Both the position numbers and the translations under genes were made by a program. From Terebella lapidaria (lineage: Eukaryota > Annelida > Polychaeta > Terebellida > Terebellidae), in NCBI GenBank assembly GCA_949152475.1, contig OX424570.1:28268694-28332693 (forward strand): a stretch of 64,000 bases of DNA, in the 5' to 3' direction. The notes beneath the pieces were generated by a model. That model made no database searches, was not told the DNA's origin, and was given only the letters and a program-made list of their open reading frames with translations. How positions within the stretch are numbered: position 1 is the first letter of the stretch; each line of letters begins with the position of its first letter. This document shows, piece by piece, positions 24,493-38,240 of this stretch.

Positions 24493-25258
24493 TGTGGCGA
24501 TTTTGCCCTAAGCACGCGGCAGGTGATTGTAAACATAAATGCCATTTATGTGGCCTTTTCGTACTTGGCCTTGTTTTGACATGCTCCGTTCGAGCGTGCG
24601 TTGCCACGGCGACGTATTGTAATTTACGTTCCAGTAAACTATAACAATGGATCGATTAAACCTCGCGTGCGCCCTACAGTTTCTGGTGTATTATATGTGT
24701 ATTATTTCTGGTTTCTGGTGTATTATATACACTGGAAGCGACTCGTTCGAGGAGATTGTCCAAGATCGAGAGACAGGACGCACACGAGGCTCGCCATGAG
24801 CTTTGTGTTCCCTGTTTGTGAGTAGTGGGCTCCTAGAGCCCTGGGGACGATTTCCATGGGGAGGCCCGGGCTGGGAGAGACAAGTTGCTGACTCGGGGGC
24901 CTTCGGCCCTGTGGATCGCCAGCTCTCTCCCTTCCCGGGACGTGTGACAGAGGCTCTGGCCAGCATGTCGGACTGTACGGGGTTCCGTCCCCGAGGCAGA
25001 CCGCGGCTCGCCAGGCCCCGCCAGTTAACACCGTAGGGATGAACTAGTTTCTGAACGGTGTCCGTAGGCCTGGGAGTGTCGGGTGGGCTGTTACCTGGTT
25101 ACCGTTAATGCTGAAGTAGTTACCGTGTCCGCCGCGACCTCCGGTGAGCGGCCCTGCCGCAAGGATCCGGAATAGCGGATGCGCGTCTGCAAGGACTCGG
25201 ATGAGAGAGGACTATCCTCGAGGATCCCGAAGAGCGGACGGTAGTCAATAACTTTACA
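24493..25258 (+). repeat. Element B 5' LTR
   Basis: 766 bp, TGTGGCG to TTTACA. It carries an extra 30 bp relative to the 3' LTR, made from repeated TTTCTGGTGTATTATAT. A TATA-like TATTATATACAC lies near 24721. Confidence 0.92.
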
Positions 25259-25266
25259 TTGGTGCC

Positions 25267-28082
25267 GTGACCAGGATCAGTCCGACAGTGTTCCATCGCA
25301 GCCTACCGTCACAGCGTTGTAGCCTCCTTAGTCCCTGGGGATCGCCCGCTCCTCAAGGACATCTTAGGAAAATGACAAAAGAAAGAGACAAGGCCAAAGA
25401 TAAGGCCAATGAACCCAAGGAGAGGGATAAGGGTGGAAATGTCGCGGACCACACCCGGTCGCGCGACAGCCACCGTGAGACGTCTCCGGACGACTCCGGT
25501 GGCCGGAAGGAACGCGCGGAAACCTCCGTGGACAAGACCCCGTCCGCGGAGACGACTCCGGCGTCCCTGGCTCCGTCTCCGGACGTAGAGTCGCGCCCTG
25601 AGGGGCAGCAACAGGGATTGCTATCAGGGCCTGGCCCTGATCCGGTAGGCGCGGTAGGTGGAGCTGGCAACGGCGCTACCCCGCGCCCGCCTAAGTCCAG
25701 ACGGCAGTCGTGGCAGGCGACGCTCTTTCAGGGGACATCTCCGGATGTCCGGGATCGAGTGGTAGCCGGCCCGAGTACCTCCGGGCAAGCGGACCAGCAG
25801 TACTGGATGCCACATCCAGCCGGAGGAGCTCCCGCAAGGGCTCCCGGCTGTGAATCCAGGCAGTCCGCGTCAGGCGGGATGGACCAGCTCACCCACACTC
25901 TGAGTGAGCTGGCTCCTCTAGGGCGCTATGACCGCGCCCGGTCGCCCCATCAGGGACGATCAGACCGGCGGAACCGTTCCCCCTCTCCGCTGTCACAAGG
26001 CAACTCGGGGCCTTTGACGGAGAGGGAGAGGTGGCTGATATCCGAGGCGCTTGTACTGTTCAAGCGGAATCAGCCGCCTTCGAGCGTTGACCCGTCGGCC
26101 ATCTCAAGTCCGGGGATGTCTGGGCCAGTAGCCCCTCCCCAAGTCCTGCCGAGTCCGCAGGCGCCGGTGGCCCCCGCAATGGGACCCGCGCCTGCCCCGC
26201 GGCTCGGAGGCACCACGTTGGCAACCGCGTCGACCGTTCCGACGGTTGGAGCGCAAGCCGCGTGGCCGACTTACCCTGGCACGTACAGTGTGTCGGACGG
26301 GCAGTGGCAACAGGCGGCTTCGGCCCCAAGCTTTGCCGCCCCTTCTGGAGCCTACTCAGTAGGTTCGATGGGAGCCCCGCCCGCACCTAGCCAGAGTGGG
26401 TTTTCAGCGGGAATGACCCCGGCAGCAAACGTGAGCTTCCCTGCTCCTCCGTCCGCGGCGTCGATGTTTGCTCCAGCAGACTCCGCCGCAGGCGCAGGAA
26501 GCGCACGGAACTTGCCGCTGTACACGGACGACCCCGGAGCCGGGACCGCACGTCGGGCGCGTAGCAAACGCGATGACGGGCCCGACCACTCTTCGTGGCG
26601 GAAACGGTTCAACGGGGATAACGCCGACTTGGAGGACTACTTGCTCCAGGTATGGCGTACCGCCGTGTACGAAGGATGGTCCCAGCATGAAGCTGGACAC
26701 GTCCTCGCGGGGAGCTTGGAAGGAAAAGCTCTCCGCGTGATGCCGTGTCTGCCGGTGGGAACAGTGACGTTCGGCGAGGTTGCTCGTCAACTTCGCCTGC
26801 TGTTCACGCCGACGACCAATCGGCGGCAGTCTGAACGAGAGTTCTAGGCGCGTATCCGCCATCCGACTGAGTCCGTGACAGACTATGCGTTCAACTTACG
26901 CATACTCGGCCGGAGAGCTTTTCCGGACATGGACTTCAGACGGTTTGAGACGATGCTGATCGATCAGTTCATCGATGGCCAGCCTTACCACCTAGCGTAC
27001 GGGCTGGCCACCCATGAAAAGCGATCGATGGAGGAGGCAATAGACTCCGCGCTTGCGCTTGAGGTGGCTGTCCGCCCTAGACAGTTGCCTCCAGCCTCGG
27101 CTCCGGCCTCGGCTGTACCCGCGCAGGCGGCGACTCCTCCTCCGGTTAAAGCATCGCAGGTAACCCCGTGGCAGGACCCGGTCGTCCGGGAGCCCGCCAG
27201 GGAACCTACCCCGCAGCGGGTTAGTGCGCCGGCACCCTCTACAGGGGCGCCCGCACATGCGGCACCAGTCGCCGCGCCGTGCTCGCCTTCGGACGAGTAC
27301 GACATGGAGGAATACGACCTCGGCAGTCTGAACGAGAGTTCTAGGCGCGTATCCGCCATCCGACTGAGTCCGTGACAGACTATGCGTTCAACTTACGCAT
27401 ACTCGGCCGGAGAGCTTTTCCGGACATGGACTTCAGACGGTTTGAGACGATGCTGATCGATCAGTTCATCGATGGCCAGCCTTACCACCTAGCGTACGGG
27501 CTGGCCACCCATGAAAAGCGATCGATGGAGGAGGCAATAGACTCCGCGCTTGCGCTTGAGGTGGCTGTCCGCCCTAGACAGTTGCCTCCAGCCTCGGCTC
27601 CGGCCTCGGCTGTACCCGCGCAGGCGGCGACTCCTCCTCCGGTTAAAGCATCGCAGGTAACCCCGTGGCAGGACCCGGTCGTCCGGGAGCCCGCCAGGGA
27701 ACCTACCCCGCAGCGGGTTAGTGCGCCGGCACCCTCTACAGGGGCGCCCGCACATGCGGCACCAGTCGCCGCGCCGTGCTCGCCTTCGGACGAGTACGAC
27801 ATGGAGGAATACGACCTCGGCGCCGCGCAGATGATTGCGCACTGCGCCGGGATCGAAGCTCCGGGACCCGCAGAATGTTGCGCGTTCACCTCCGGACCGG
27901 CCCAGAACCGTCCCTGCTACTTCTGCGGAAAGCAGGGACACTTTTGGCTGAAGTGTCCGGAGTTGTTGGAACGCCTGCGGTCGCGCGGATACCAGGGAAA
28001 CCTTCCTGGCCCGCAACGGAGGAATTCCTTCCGGTCTGGTCCTCCGGGACAACAGAACCGGAACCCGCGACAGGGAAACTAG
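25267..28082 (+). other. gag: Element B gag region (broken)
   Basis: The N-terminal part is a Ser/Pro/Gly-rich, highly charged domain. It is followed by a retrotransposon-gag-like segment (YLLQVWRTAVYEGWSQHEAG) and a CCHC knuckle CYFCGKQGHFWLKC near 27920. Architecture matches element A gag, although the sequences are diverged. It is not intact. Confidence 0.8.
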
Positions 28083-31000
28083 ATCCGGACGTGGTGGCGA
28101 CCAACACTGCGTCCGGGGATAGTTGTCCGGTGGCAAACGATGCCGCCCCACCCGCTGATGAGCAGGACGAACCCCAAGTAGATATGACTTCTCCGGAAGT
28201 AGTCCTTGGGGATCAGTCCAGCTCCTCCGCGGCTGAGGCGGATGGCGAGGACTCCGTAGATGAGCCCGGCGCGTGCGAAGGGTATCGCCCTACCTGCGCG
28301 TTGGTGAGGGACTATTGCTGGTACCTGCCCCTGTCCTTCGGACGGGAGCCGGTCCGGTTCCTCGTGGACTCAGGCTCGGAGGTGACCATCGTGGCCGCCG
28401 GGACGCTTAGGAAGGAGCCCGCCTTCCGCAACCTCGAGTTGCGGGATCCTGGACCGTATAAGCTCTACGGAGCGGGAGACAACCGCATCCGTGTCCATGG
28501 CATCATCGATCTGCCTATTACCCTTGGGGACAAGGTGTATCTGACAGAGACGATCGTGGCGGATATCGGAGCGGCCGGGATTATTGGGATGAATTTTCTA
28601 CGGGCCCACCGGGTGGTTGCCAACTTTAGTGCTGGCGAGTTCCGGATGGGAGAGGACACACACTTCCTCTTCCGCTCGGGCCCGATGCATTCATTCCAGA
28701 TGCGGACATCGCGCACTGTAGTAGTGCCACCGATGAGTGAGATGATCATCGAGACGAGGCCGCGCCGTCCCCGCATGCCCCTCGATGGTCGACCGTGTAT
28801 AGTGCAATCCGTGAGCAGTTTCGCCGCAGGAACTGGGCTCGTGCTGGGTGGGCACTGATTGTACTGAAGCGCGGATGCATAGCAGCTACTGCTATTCCCG
28901 CGTCTTCGAGTCGTGTCCTCCCCGACGATCCTGTCTGCCGCGCTGCGTGCGCGGCGGCGGCCACCGGGGATGACCCGTTCACCCTGCCGGACCATTTGGA
29001 ATCTCGGGTTCCGAAGGACCGGTTGGATGCGGATGTGTTCATGGGTCCTGATGGTGCGGTTGGCAAGACTGACGTCACCAAACACCGCATCGACCTTGTG
29101 GACGAGCGTCCTCTCAAGCAGCGTCTTCGTCGGGCAGCAATAGTGCACCAAGAGGTCATAGACCAGGAGGTGCAAAAGATGCTCGACTTGGACATCATCG
29201 AACCCAGTGACAGCCCTTGGGCCAGTCCGGTGGTTATGGTGAAGAAGAAGGACGGCTCGTGGAGGTTCTGCGTGGACTATCGGAAACTCAACGATGCCAC
29301 GCGGAAGGACTCATATCCTCTCCCGCACATTGAAGATACCTTCGATGCCCTGGCCGGGTCGCACTATTTCTGTGCTCTGGATCTGGCCTCCGGGTATTGG
29401 CAGGTGGAGATGGAGGAGAGTGATCGGGCGAAGACTGCCTTCGTTACCAAGAACGGGCTCTACCAATTCAAGGTAATGCCGTTCGGGCTCTGTAACGCAC
29501 CAGCGACGTTCGAGCGCCTCATGGAGATGGTACTTAAAGGGTTCCTCTGGAAGCGATGTATGGTCTACATCGACGATGTCGTCGTGTATGGCCGGTCGTT
29601 CGAGGAAACCCTCACCAACCTCCAGATGGTGCTCCATCGCATCCGCGGAGCAGGGCTTAAATTGAAGCCAAGTAAGTGCGAACTATTCGCGCAGGAAATC
29701 CTGTACTTGGGCTTCATGGTAACGGGCACCGGAGTGAGACCAGACCCCGCAAAGGTGGCGGCCGTGCAGAAATGGCCTCCGCCCTGCAACGTGGCGGACG
29801 TGAGGTCCTTTTTGGGCTTCGCGAGCTACCACCGCAGGTTTATTCGTGGCTTTGCGGAGATCGCGCGTCCCCTTACTATCCTCACGGAAAAGGGCGCCGA
29901 TTTTGTTTGGTCCGCCGGGCAGGCTGACGCCTTCTCGGGACTCCGGCAGGCCTTGGTAGCGGCCCCGGTGCTGCGGCACCCTCGTCCGGACTGCGAGTTC
30001 ATCCTGGACACTGACGCGAGTAACTTTGCACTCGGCGGTGTCCTCTCGCAGATCGTGGACGGGCAAGAGCGGGTAGTAGCTTATGCGAGTGTGGCCTTGA
30101 GCCGCTCTCAAATGAACTACTGTACCACTCATCGCGAGTTGCTCGCGGTGGTTACGATGACCAAGCGTTTCCGGCACTATTTGTTGGGACGCCATTTCCG
30201 CTTGCGGACTGATCATAGTTCGCTGAGATGGCTCCTCAACTATAGTGAGGCCGATGGCTTGGTGGCGCGGTGGCTCGTCAAACTCCAGGAGTATGACATG
30301 CAGATAGAGCATCGCGCTGGTAAGTTGCACGGCAACGCGGACGGCCTGTCCCGTTGTCATAAGTGCAAGAATCCGGGTTGTGCAGGGATGGCGCCATTCC
30401 AGCAAGCCGCGGATTCGTCCTCAGACTCGGAATTGGACGTTCCGGGGAGACCGCAGGCCGGCGTCCCCTCTAACAACACGGCGGCCGGAGCGTTTAGGGC
30501 TAATCTCCGCGCGCGGACCCGCCGTTATCGGCGAGGGCGTCTCGCAAATGAAGCGGAGGTGCGGCTCAGCTCCAGCGAGTCCTCCTCGAGTCCGGCGGTG
30601 TACTCCTCGTGGGTACCCTCGTCCTCTGGAGAGTCTGAGTATGAGCGGTCCTTGCCCCCTGTGGTGATGGCCGCTGCGGCGCAGCCGGACGTGACGGATG
30701 AGGAGCCTAATTACTTGGGTGGCTACTCTCCGGCGCAGATAGCTGCGACGCAAAGAGCTGACAGAGCTCTGGCACCGGTAATCACAGCCCTTGAGGCCGG
30801 CCAGAAGCCCTCGAAGGATGAGCGAAAGACCTACAGGGAGGAGACCTTGTCTCTAGTATCTCAGTGGGAACGACTCTCCTTGAGGGATGGCCTCTTATAC
30901 CGGCGCTATGAGCCACCGACCCCACTGCCTCCAATATGGCAGTTGGTGCTTCCGGCGGAGCTGCGGAAAGAAGTACTCCACCAGTTGCATGACCTCCGGG

Positions 31001-33009
31001 TGACCGGTCACTTGGGAATCCGGAGGACCGTCCATAGGCTACAACAGCGCTTTCATTGGCCTGGTAGCAGCTTGGACGTGCAACGGTGGTGCGCAGCCTG
31101 CCCTCGGTGTCAAGCTCGTAAAGGAGTTCCGACTCCTGGCCGCCACCCCTTAACCACGGTTAAGGCGGGCGCGCCTTTTGATCGGATAGCTTTGGATATA
31201 CTGGATACCCACCGGGTCACCCCGCGCGGTTTCCGGTACATCCTGGTAATATCCGACTATTTTACCAAGTATACCGACGCCTACCCACTGCGCCGCCAGA
31301 CTGCGGACGAGGTAGCTCGGTTATTGGTGAATAGATGGGTGGTGTACCATGGGGTACCTAAACAGGTACATTCGGATCAGGGCACGCAATTTGAGAGCAA
31401 CCTGTTCCGAAACCTAGCACAGATGCTAGGCAGTACCAAGGTGCGGACCACCCCCTACAGGCCCCAGTCTGATGGCCAGGTCGAACGCTTTAATCGATCG
31501 GTCCTCAATATGCTGGCGGCCTTTGTGAACGATCGTGCGAATGATTGGGATGACCACCTCCCGATGTCTTAATGGCGTACAGGTCGTCGGTCCACTCTTC
31601 GACCGGAGTTACTCCGCACGCGATGTTGTACGGCCGGGAGCTAAATTTGCCCGTGGATATTATGTATCCAACTGCGGCAGAGACCGGCGCAGTACCCCAG
31701 TGCGGTCCGGAATACGTGGAGTGGATTCGCCGCGCCTTGGCGAACGCCCATGATTTCGCGCGCGCGCGCCTGGACAAGTCTGCCATCCGGCAGAAGCGAG
31801 GCTATGACGCCCATGCTAAGGGTAGGCCAGCTTTTGCGGAGGGCGACAAGGTGCGCTACTATTATCCGCCGCTTAAGGATTGATTGCATGTGATTGTCAT
31901 GAACCTGGCATTGACCAGCTGTCCATTCACTTATAATGTAAACATAAAGGTAACAAGTTCATCAATTTACACACTTCCAATCAACGGGAAACTTTGCCTT
32001 TCTGATTGTTAGCCATCAAGGATTACTAACCGAGACTCTGTTTCTTACTAAGCAATGTTAAATTTGTTAAATTCATCGTTTTCATATGTCATTTTCCGAC
32101 CTATTTCTCAGTCTACAAAATACACTCACAACAGGGCGAGCGAAAGGATTATGCTGCGCAGCAAATAGCTAGTGAGGCCAATAAAACTCACAGGTGATAT
32201 GCACTCGGGTGCACCGAGGTGTTTGGGATTATGAATGTTCAGCTCACTGTATTCATCTCACAGAAAGTATAGCCCTAGATATTCTCATTATTTTGACGAC
32301 AACAAGGAATAAATATATGCAACAGCCAGTGCTTGTCAAGCAGAACACTCGAATCTTCGTTTTGGTGAAACGTATAAAATGATTTATCTAATCATCAAAT
32401 TGCACAGCTTTCGTGATATCATTTATTAAACCATGTCTCGGTTCATCATCCATGAGTATATGTGTGTGTGCTAGCCAAGTTTTAGGTCAGGGGATTGTAT
32501 TGTTTTGGTTATTTTGTTACCTTTGCTTTCACATTATAAGTCAATGGAAAAGTGCCTCATCGCAGTCACCGGTAAGTTACATGCAATCACACCTTAAGCA
32601 AGGCAATAAATTTGCTAAGCCGTGGATAGGCCCGTTTACGGTACTGAAACAAGTGACAGATGTGGACTACCGGATCCGGAGGGATTCCGATCCGGACAGG
32701 GTTCTGGTTGTCCATATCGATAATCTGAAGAAGTACGAGGGCCCGCTTGTCATGGATCCGCTCGTTCAAGATGCGGAACTGGATGATGCTCCCGTATGGG
32801 ATCCGTCTGGTCAGCATCCGCGGACTCCGGCCGAGCGTGTGCGCCGTATGGTGGGCCTCCCGGACCTCTCTGACCCGTCAGATGATGGACTGGGTGGCTA
32901 TCAGCCAGATGACGGCGATCCGCAGGTACCCCCACTACCTCCAGTACCTGCGGATGACGGGCGGCCACGCCGGAAACCACGTGCGCCAGCCCGGTATGGG
33001 TGGGAATAA
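27776..33009 (+). other. pol: Element B pol region (broken, with DNA insert)
   Basis: The region holds an aspartic protease (FLVDSGSEVTIV, IIGMNFL), RT (YPLPHIEDTFDAL, ALDLASGYWQVEME, MPFGLCNAPATFERLM, YIDDV), RNase H (LDTDASNFALGGVLS), HHCC domain (CAACPRCQARKG) and integrase core (LDILDTH, VHSDQGTQFES, SDGQVERFNR). A GPF-type module (IGPFTVLKQVTDVDYRI) follows the TTAA insert at 31877-32593. It is the closest relative of element A pol in the window. It is broken in several places. Confidence 0.88.
31877..32593. mobile_element. TTAA-flanked MITE inserted in element B
   Basis: 717 bp of AT-rich sequence unlike the GC-rich host element. TTAA flanks both sides (31873-31876 and 32594-32597). 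The imperfect terminal inverted repeats share TGATTGCATGT. TTAA target and size fit a piggyBac-type MITE. It contains no transposase. Confidence 0.8.
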
Positions 33010-34880
33010 CCTTCCGCCCATGCGGATGCGTCTGCGGTACCCGTCTGTCATACTATGGATGGGTTTTAGGTCATTCCGTGAGAGTCCGCACGACTTACCT
33101 CAGCGGGTGGCTACTTTGTGGCTATCTTCGGAGTTGAGGTCTGCGGAGACTTTCATGTCGTAACGCCGCCGCTCCGCATCCGCCCTCCTGTAGTTTCTAG
33201 CGTCAGGGACGTGCGGATGGCCTGTCCGCACATTGTGGACGGCTGTCCGGCGTAATCCGCACAACGGTTACGCTGGCCGGACGAATTTACTGATCCGGCC
33301 GGACGCCCCTGGTCCCGGGACAACCTCTTATATGGCCAGACTGAGGTTGGGATTTACGTCCGCTACGGGAGAAGCGCCTTCCCACGGATTTGGGGAGCTG
33401 GCTCTGGACGCGGGGATAGTGTCCGCAGATGAGGACTGATGTCCGCGGTTCGTCCGCGTGACTCGTCCGGCGTCCGCGGCGCTTTAAGATGACGCACTTC
33501 GGTGTAGTTATCCCCCGTGAGCCATTACTATAATTGCGGTTATAGTAAATTAAGGTTTCTTACGGCAGGAAACCGACTATCCATTATGATAATGGAGCGG
33601 TTGTTAAGCCGCGGCAGCGGGTGACGCTCGTTCTCGTCCGGATCGTACCTTACAATACGCGGTCCGGCCGGAATGACCGGAACCCCGGCCTCCTTCTAAG
33701 AAGGGGGTCGTATATTACATGCGCAACACTTGTGGTGGCTTCTAATTCCAAATTTCATCTTCATTGGATAAGGGCAATACGCCGTACAATGGTAGACGTC
33801 CGGCCTGGACTCCGTCCGCGGGCAGCTCCAGACGTCCGCCGGCTATTGCTTTCACCATCTTTGGGCGCCTCTAGATTGGGCGCCGGTATGAAGGGTTCGC
33901 CCCCTAACCAGTGCGGTTATGGACCATGCCGGCTCCGCGTCTAAATCTATTGGCTCCGCGCTCCGGTAGTCGTTTGAGGAGGCTCTGGGCTGGTCCGGGC
34001 ACCGCTCCGCGGCCGGGCAGTACGTCGGGGATGCTAGTGGGCGCTTTGCAAACGCCCATAGGGCGCCCGATTGTCTGTCCGGACGTCATGGGTATGTCCG
34101 ATCGCCCTGTAAGCGTGCCAGCGGCTATGGGGAGTGATTTTGTTTATTTTCCATCTCATTTATTATTTATGGGAGGATTATAAGCCACAAGTGTGTGCGT
34201 GTTTCCCGTGGAAATGCTATTCTTACTCATTTATCCCATATATGAGAAAGTTTAGTGATATATCTTTTCCCTGGTGCAATAGAGAGTAAGAAATCGGGAG
34301 ATTTCTGCTTTCGCGAGAGGGGTGTAGGAGATTGTGTACATTGTATCGAAGGCTGTATGCCGTGATCTATGAAAAGCATGCAAGCGGTGGTGGATTTATT
34401 TTCATTGCTGCTTGAGCGGTGTTAAATTTTTATTTATCGCTGCTGATAGGGTGACATAATCGTAACACCCACAAGTAGTTTGGCTTTTTGATACATTGTA
34501 TACAATCTTTAACCTGCGAGGGTGATTAACTTCACGTCATTGATCGCCAGTGCGAAAGCTATTGCTAATGACTGCTGTTAATTACTGTAGTATTTTAGCG
34601 GGTTCCCCCGGGATGGCTTGTGTACACAAGCCACCCGTATACATGGCAAGATAGGAGTCACCGGGGGGAGATGCGTGTATGGGAATGCGGGAATGTAAAA
34701 CGTCCTTTTGTCTGTCGATCGGGTAGATGCAGTGAATAGACGTTTCCACGGGAACGCGTCATACGATGCGTGTGCAGTATAACTGCCAACACTTGATGCC
34801 TATAATCGATGTAACTCGACACCTTCTCGTCATTCAAGCGCTCGGCACTGGTGGAGACGGATCTGCGGATCTGACTCCCA
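33010..34880 (+). other. Element B non-coding stretch between pol and the extra frame
   Basis: 1.9 kb without a supported frame. The first 1.1 kb is dense in TCCG/CGGA tetramers like the rest of the element; the part after 34130 is AT-richer. Confidence 0.55.
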
Positions 34881-37580
34881 GTGTTTACGGCGTTTAGAGC
34901 GCTTGATATGTCTGAGAGTAGTGATGGTTGGGAAGGTGATGTAGGGAGGGAAGAGGGGTCTCTTGAGCGCGGTAATTCGTACTCGAGACCCCAGACTAGG
35001 CCCGAGGAGGATGACCGCGAGGACATCCCTCGGGGAGCCTATGTGGGTTCTGAGGAATCCAGCTCCGGCTCCGGTTCTTACACAGGAACCGAGTCCGAGA
35101 GCGAGATCGCGGAGGACCGCCCCGCAGAGAGTGACTCGGCCACGCCAGGCGCTGAGCAGCTCTTAAATCCGTCGCCTTTTCCTCGTATGGAAGAGGTGAT
35201 GGACTGCGGTGGTGCGGGACTCGTGGATGTAGACATTGAGTTGCATCCGCACCCGGAGATGCTTGCGTCTTTGGGTCCGGATGAGAGTACTCGTGCGGAA
35301 ACCCATCCGGATGGCCGTAGCCGTCCGGACACCGGTTCTGCCGAGAACTCCTCGGTGTCCGCACCTGCGGAGTCTGGTCCGCACGACCAGAAGGCCCCTG
35401 GGACTTGGGCGGAGCAGGTTGACGCGGCTGAGGAAGCCGCATCCCAAGCGCCGCCTCAGGGACAGGAGTCTGGCTCGAAGGAGACCGAGAACCGAGATGA
35501 CGGGTTTACATCGCCCGTCTCTAGGCGTACTCGCCGTCGAGCCCGGGAGATTGCCCAGAAGCAGTGGAGAGCCCAGCAAGAGCTGGAAGCCGCTGACCGC
35601 GGGCAATCTGAGGCCGGATCCGACCCGGACCCGGCCTCCTCGCCTCAGAAGAAGAAGAAGAAGCGGCCGCACCGGAAAAAGAAGTCCGGCGGCCCCTCGC
35701 CTCAAGCAGGATCGAAGTCCGGAGGACCTCAGCCACTGGCGCCTAAGCCGGGCGGCCAGAAAGGGTCCTCCGCCAAACCCGGAGTCGCCAAGACGCCTAA
35801 TCCCTCGGGATCTGGTGCGGGCGGCGCCTCCGCGGGATCCGGCCCAGGCGCGGGAGGTTCCTGTAAGCGGGTGCCTATCCAGGCACCGAAAGGAACCTCC
35901 TCTTCTTCTTCCTCCGGTACCAAGAAACCTACCGGAGCTGCGGAGGTGGGGTCGAGTCCAGTGGACAGAGGGCGTCCCATGCCGAAGGAGGGAGATCTTC
36001 GTTTAGAACTCCTCCGGAAGCGCGCGGAGCAAGACGGGGTCCACCTGTCTGACGCCGCACTGGAAGCGGGACGGCGGTCCTTCGTTGCGCAGCAACAGAG
36101 GGCCGCGCCCCCGCGCGGGAAGAGTGTGCCCCGACGAACCAGGTCGGAGAATCGTTCGGGGGCGGCCAAAAAGAAGAAACGGTCGTCCTCGGAGCAGCCC
36201 TCTATCCAGAGGCTGCGGGCCGAAATGGGCCCCGAACTCCCTGGAGTCCGTCAGGGACACATGTTCCTCCCGCGCTATGGCAGGGATCCGCAAGGGCGTC
36301 GCACAGCGGCGGCCGGCGCGGCGGCCGACACGCCTTTCACACGGCCTCGTCCACTCACGGACGAGGAGCGTGTCGGGTTGCCGCCCGAGGCAGAGGAGGG
36401 TGTAATATGCCAACTCTGTCCGAAATCCCTGGACGGGTATGAGGACCCGCACCGTGCGCTCAACCGGGATCGTAGGTATCCTACCTACGACCACTTGAGT
36501 CGACATATTGCGGGGTACCACTACCCCTGGATGCAAATGTTCGTTTGCAAGAGGTGCTACTCCAGCAGACCTCAGCAACGATATTTCGCCAGTTTAGAGG
36601 CCCTGAATGATCACCGCTCGGGTGCACACCGCGGTGAGGGACTTCATACCGTTGGTAATGAAGTGGGGCCTGTATTCAATTTTGGATACATACCACCGAG
36701 GGTGGCGTCGTTCATGACTACGTCAGGAACGGCGAATCACCGATTCTTTCACTGGGGTCCATGGCGCTTTGCACAGCGCATCATGGACGATGCCTGGAAG
36801 GAGTCTGGCGTTGTGTCCGCGGGCTCGAGCTACACCGCTCGCCTGGTCCCGCCAAGGACTCCACGCGTGACTCCCTCGGTTGCGAGCAGTAGCGGACGTG
36901 CGGTACCTCTCTCGAGGTCGGCGTCCGCGTCCTCGTTGGTAGTTGAGGGGACGTCCGCAGGGTGGCAAAGCACCGCCTCCCTGGACTTGGACCCCCTCGA
37001 CGCCACGGCGGACGTACGCCGGAGGCTCGGTCCCACGACCGCCAGCGTCTACGAGACTTTCCGCGAGTCTGTAGGCCAGGCGGTCGGCCATCGTCGCGAT
37101 GGTATGGACCGGATCCCCGGTGACCCGGCGTTGGTGAACCTGCCGGTGCCCCGAGCCATTCGTGACTTGGGGTCCGCAGGTGTAGCCGCGTTGGTCCGCG
37201 CTCGGGAGGAGCACCCCTGGGATCACCCCCAGCGTGGTCGACTCACCCGAGCGGCGGAGTACCTTGTGGCGGAGATGGACAGCTCTCTGGATCGGTTCAG
37301 CCGGTGCCGCGCCGAGGCCTCTCGTGTCGCATGCGATCTCGCATACGACCAGGGCCTCATGGAAGGCACCCGGCGGAGCCTAGAGAGCTACCGGACTTTG
37401 TCGGCCGTCATTGAGCGGCGCGCGTTCGACCAGGGTCGGACCGCCGCTCTTGCCGAGCAGTCCGGGGCGTCCAGGTGTGGGGAGAACGGACGGCTGGTCC
37501 ACAGCGCACCCGCGATACGGTGGAGATGTTCCGCGCCATTGCCGATCTCGGCGCGACCTCTCTACCGGCCTCCGTCGTGA
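34881..37580 (+). other. Element B extra frame with C2H2-like zinc fingers
   Basis: An open frame of about 899 codons, with likely start MSESSDGWEGD a few codons in. It encodes an acidic Ser/Glu N-terminus, a Lys/Arg block (KKKKKRPHRKKKSG), a Gly/Pro/Ser linker and a second basic block. Two C2H2-like fingers follow, CQLC...HLSRHIAGYH and CKRC...LNDHRSGAH, at about residues 510-585. The Arg-rich C-terminal part is predicted largely helical. Its place downstream of pol parallels the accessory region of element A, but no sequence similarity is evident. Function unknown; it may be a captured host zinc-finger gene or an element-specific nucleic-acid-binding protein. Confidence 0.65.
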
Positions 37581-37741
37581 TGGCTCCGCCAGGACCCGGA
37601 TTGCAGGGCTCACCGCAAAAGCCCATGCAAGCTCCACCGGGCCTGCCTCATCCGCCCGTGCAGCCGGCTTTCACTATGCCGGCTCCGCTGCTTCCGCGGC
37701 GTAGGGACCCGTCACCGCCGCCAGACCCCAAGACAGGCGGC

Positions 37742-38240
37742 ACGGATGAGGAGCCGATGACCACGGAAGAAGGCTAGGGCACTAGCCTCGTCGCTGCACT
37801 TGTGCGGCGGCGTGCCGGAGTCGCTCCCGCGGCTCCGCCCTGCCTCAGACCCGTTCTGCGGATCTGAGGAGCCGGCCGGCAGGGCGGTCGGCAACATTTT
37901 AGAGGTACTATCACTTTTGATCACTCGGTGTGTCGTTTTACAAAATTTCTAAATTTAAAGTCTAACCTTAAAGATATTCCAAAGACTCGACGGATGAGGA
38001 GCCGATGACCACGGAGGAAGGCTAGGGCACTAGCCTCGTCGCTGCACTTGTGCGGCGGCGTGCCGGAGTCGCTCCCGCGGCTCCGCCCTGCCTCAGACCC
38101 GTTCTGCGGATCTGAGGAGCCGGCCGGCAGGGCGGTCGGCAACATTTTAGAGGTACTATCACTTTTGATCACTCGGTGTGTCGTTTTGCAAAATTTCTAA
38201 ATTTAAAGTCTAACCTTAAAGATATTCCAAAGACTCGACA
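37742..38240 (+). repeat. Two tandem copies of about 246 bp near the 3' end of element B
   Basis: The block from GGATGAGGAGCCGATGACCA to TATTCCAAAGACTCGA is present twice in direct orientation with very few differences. Confidence 0.85.
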
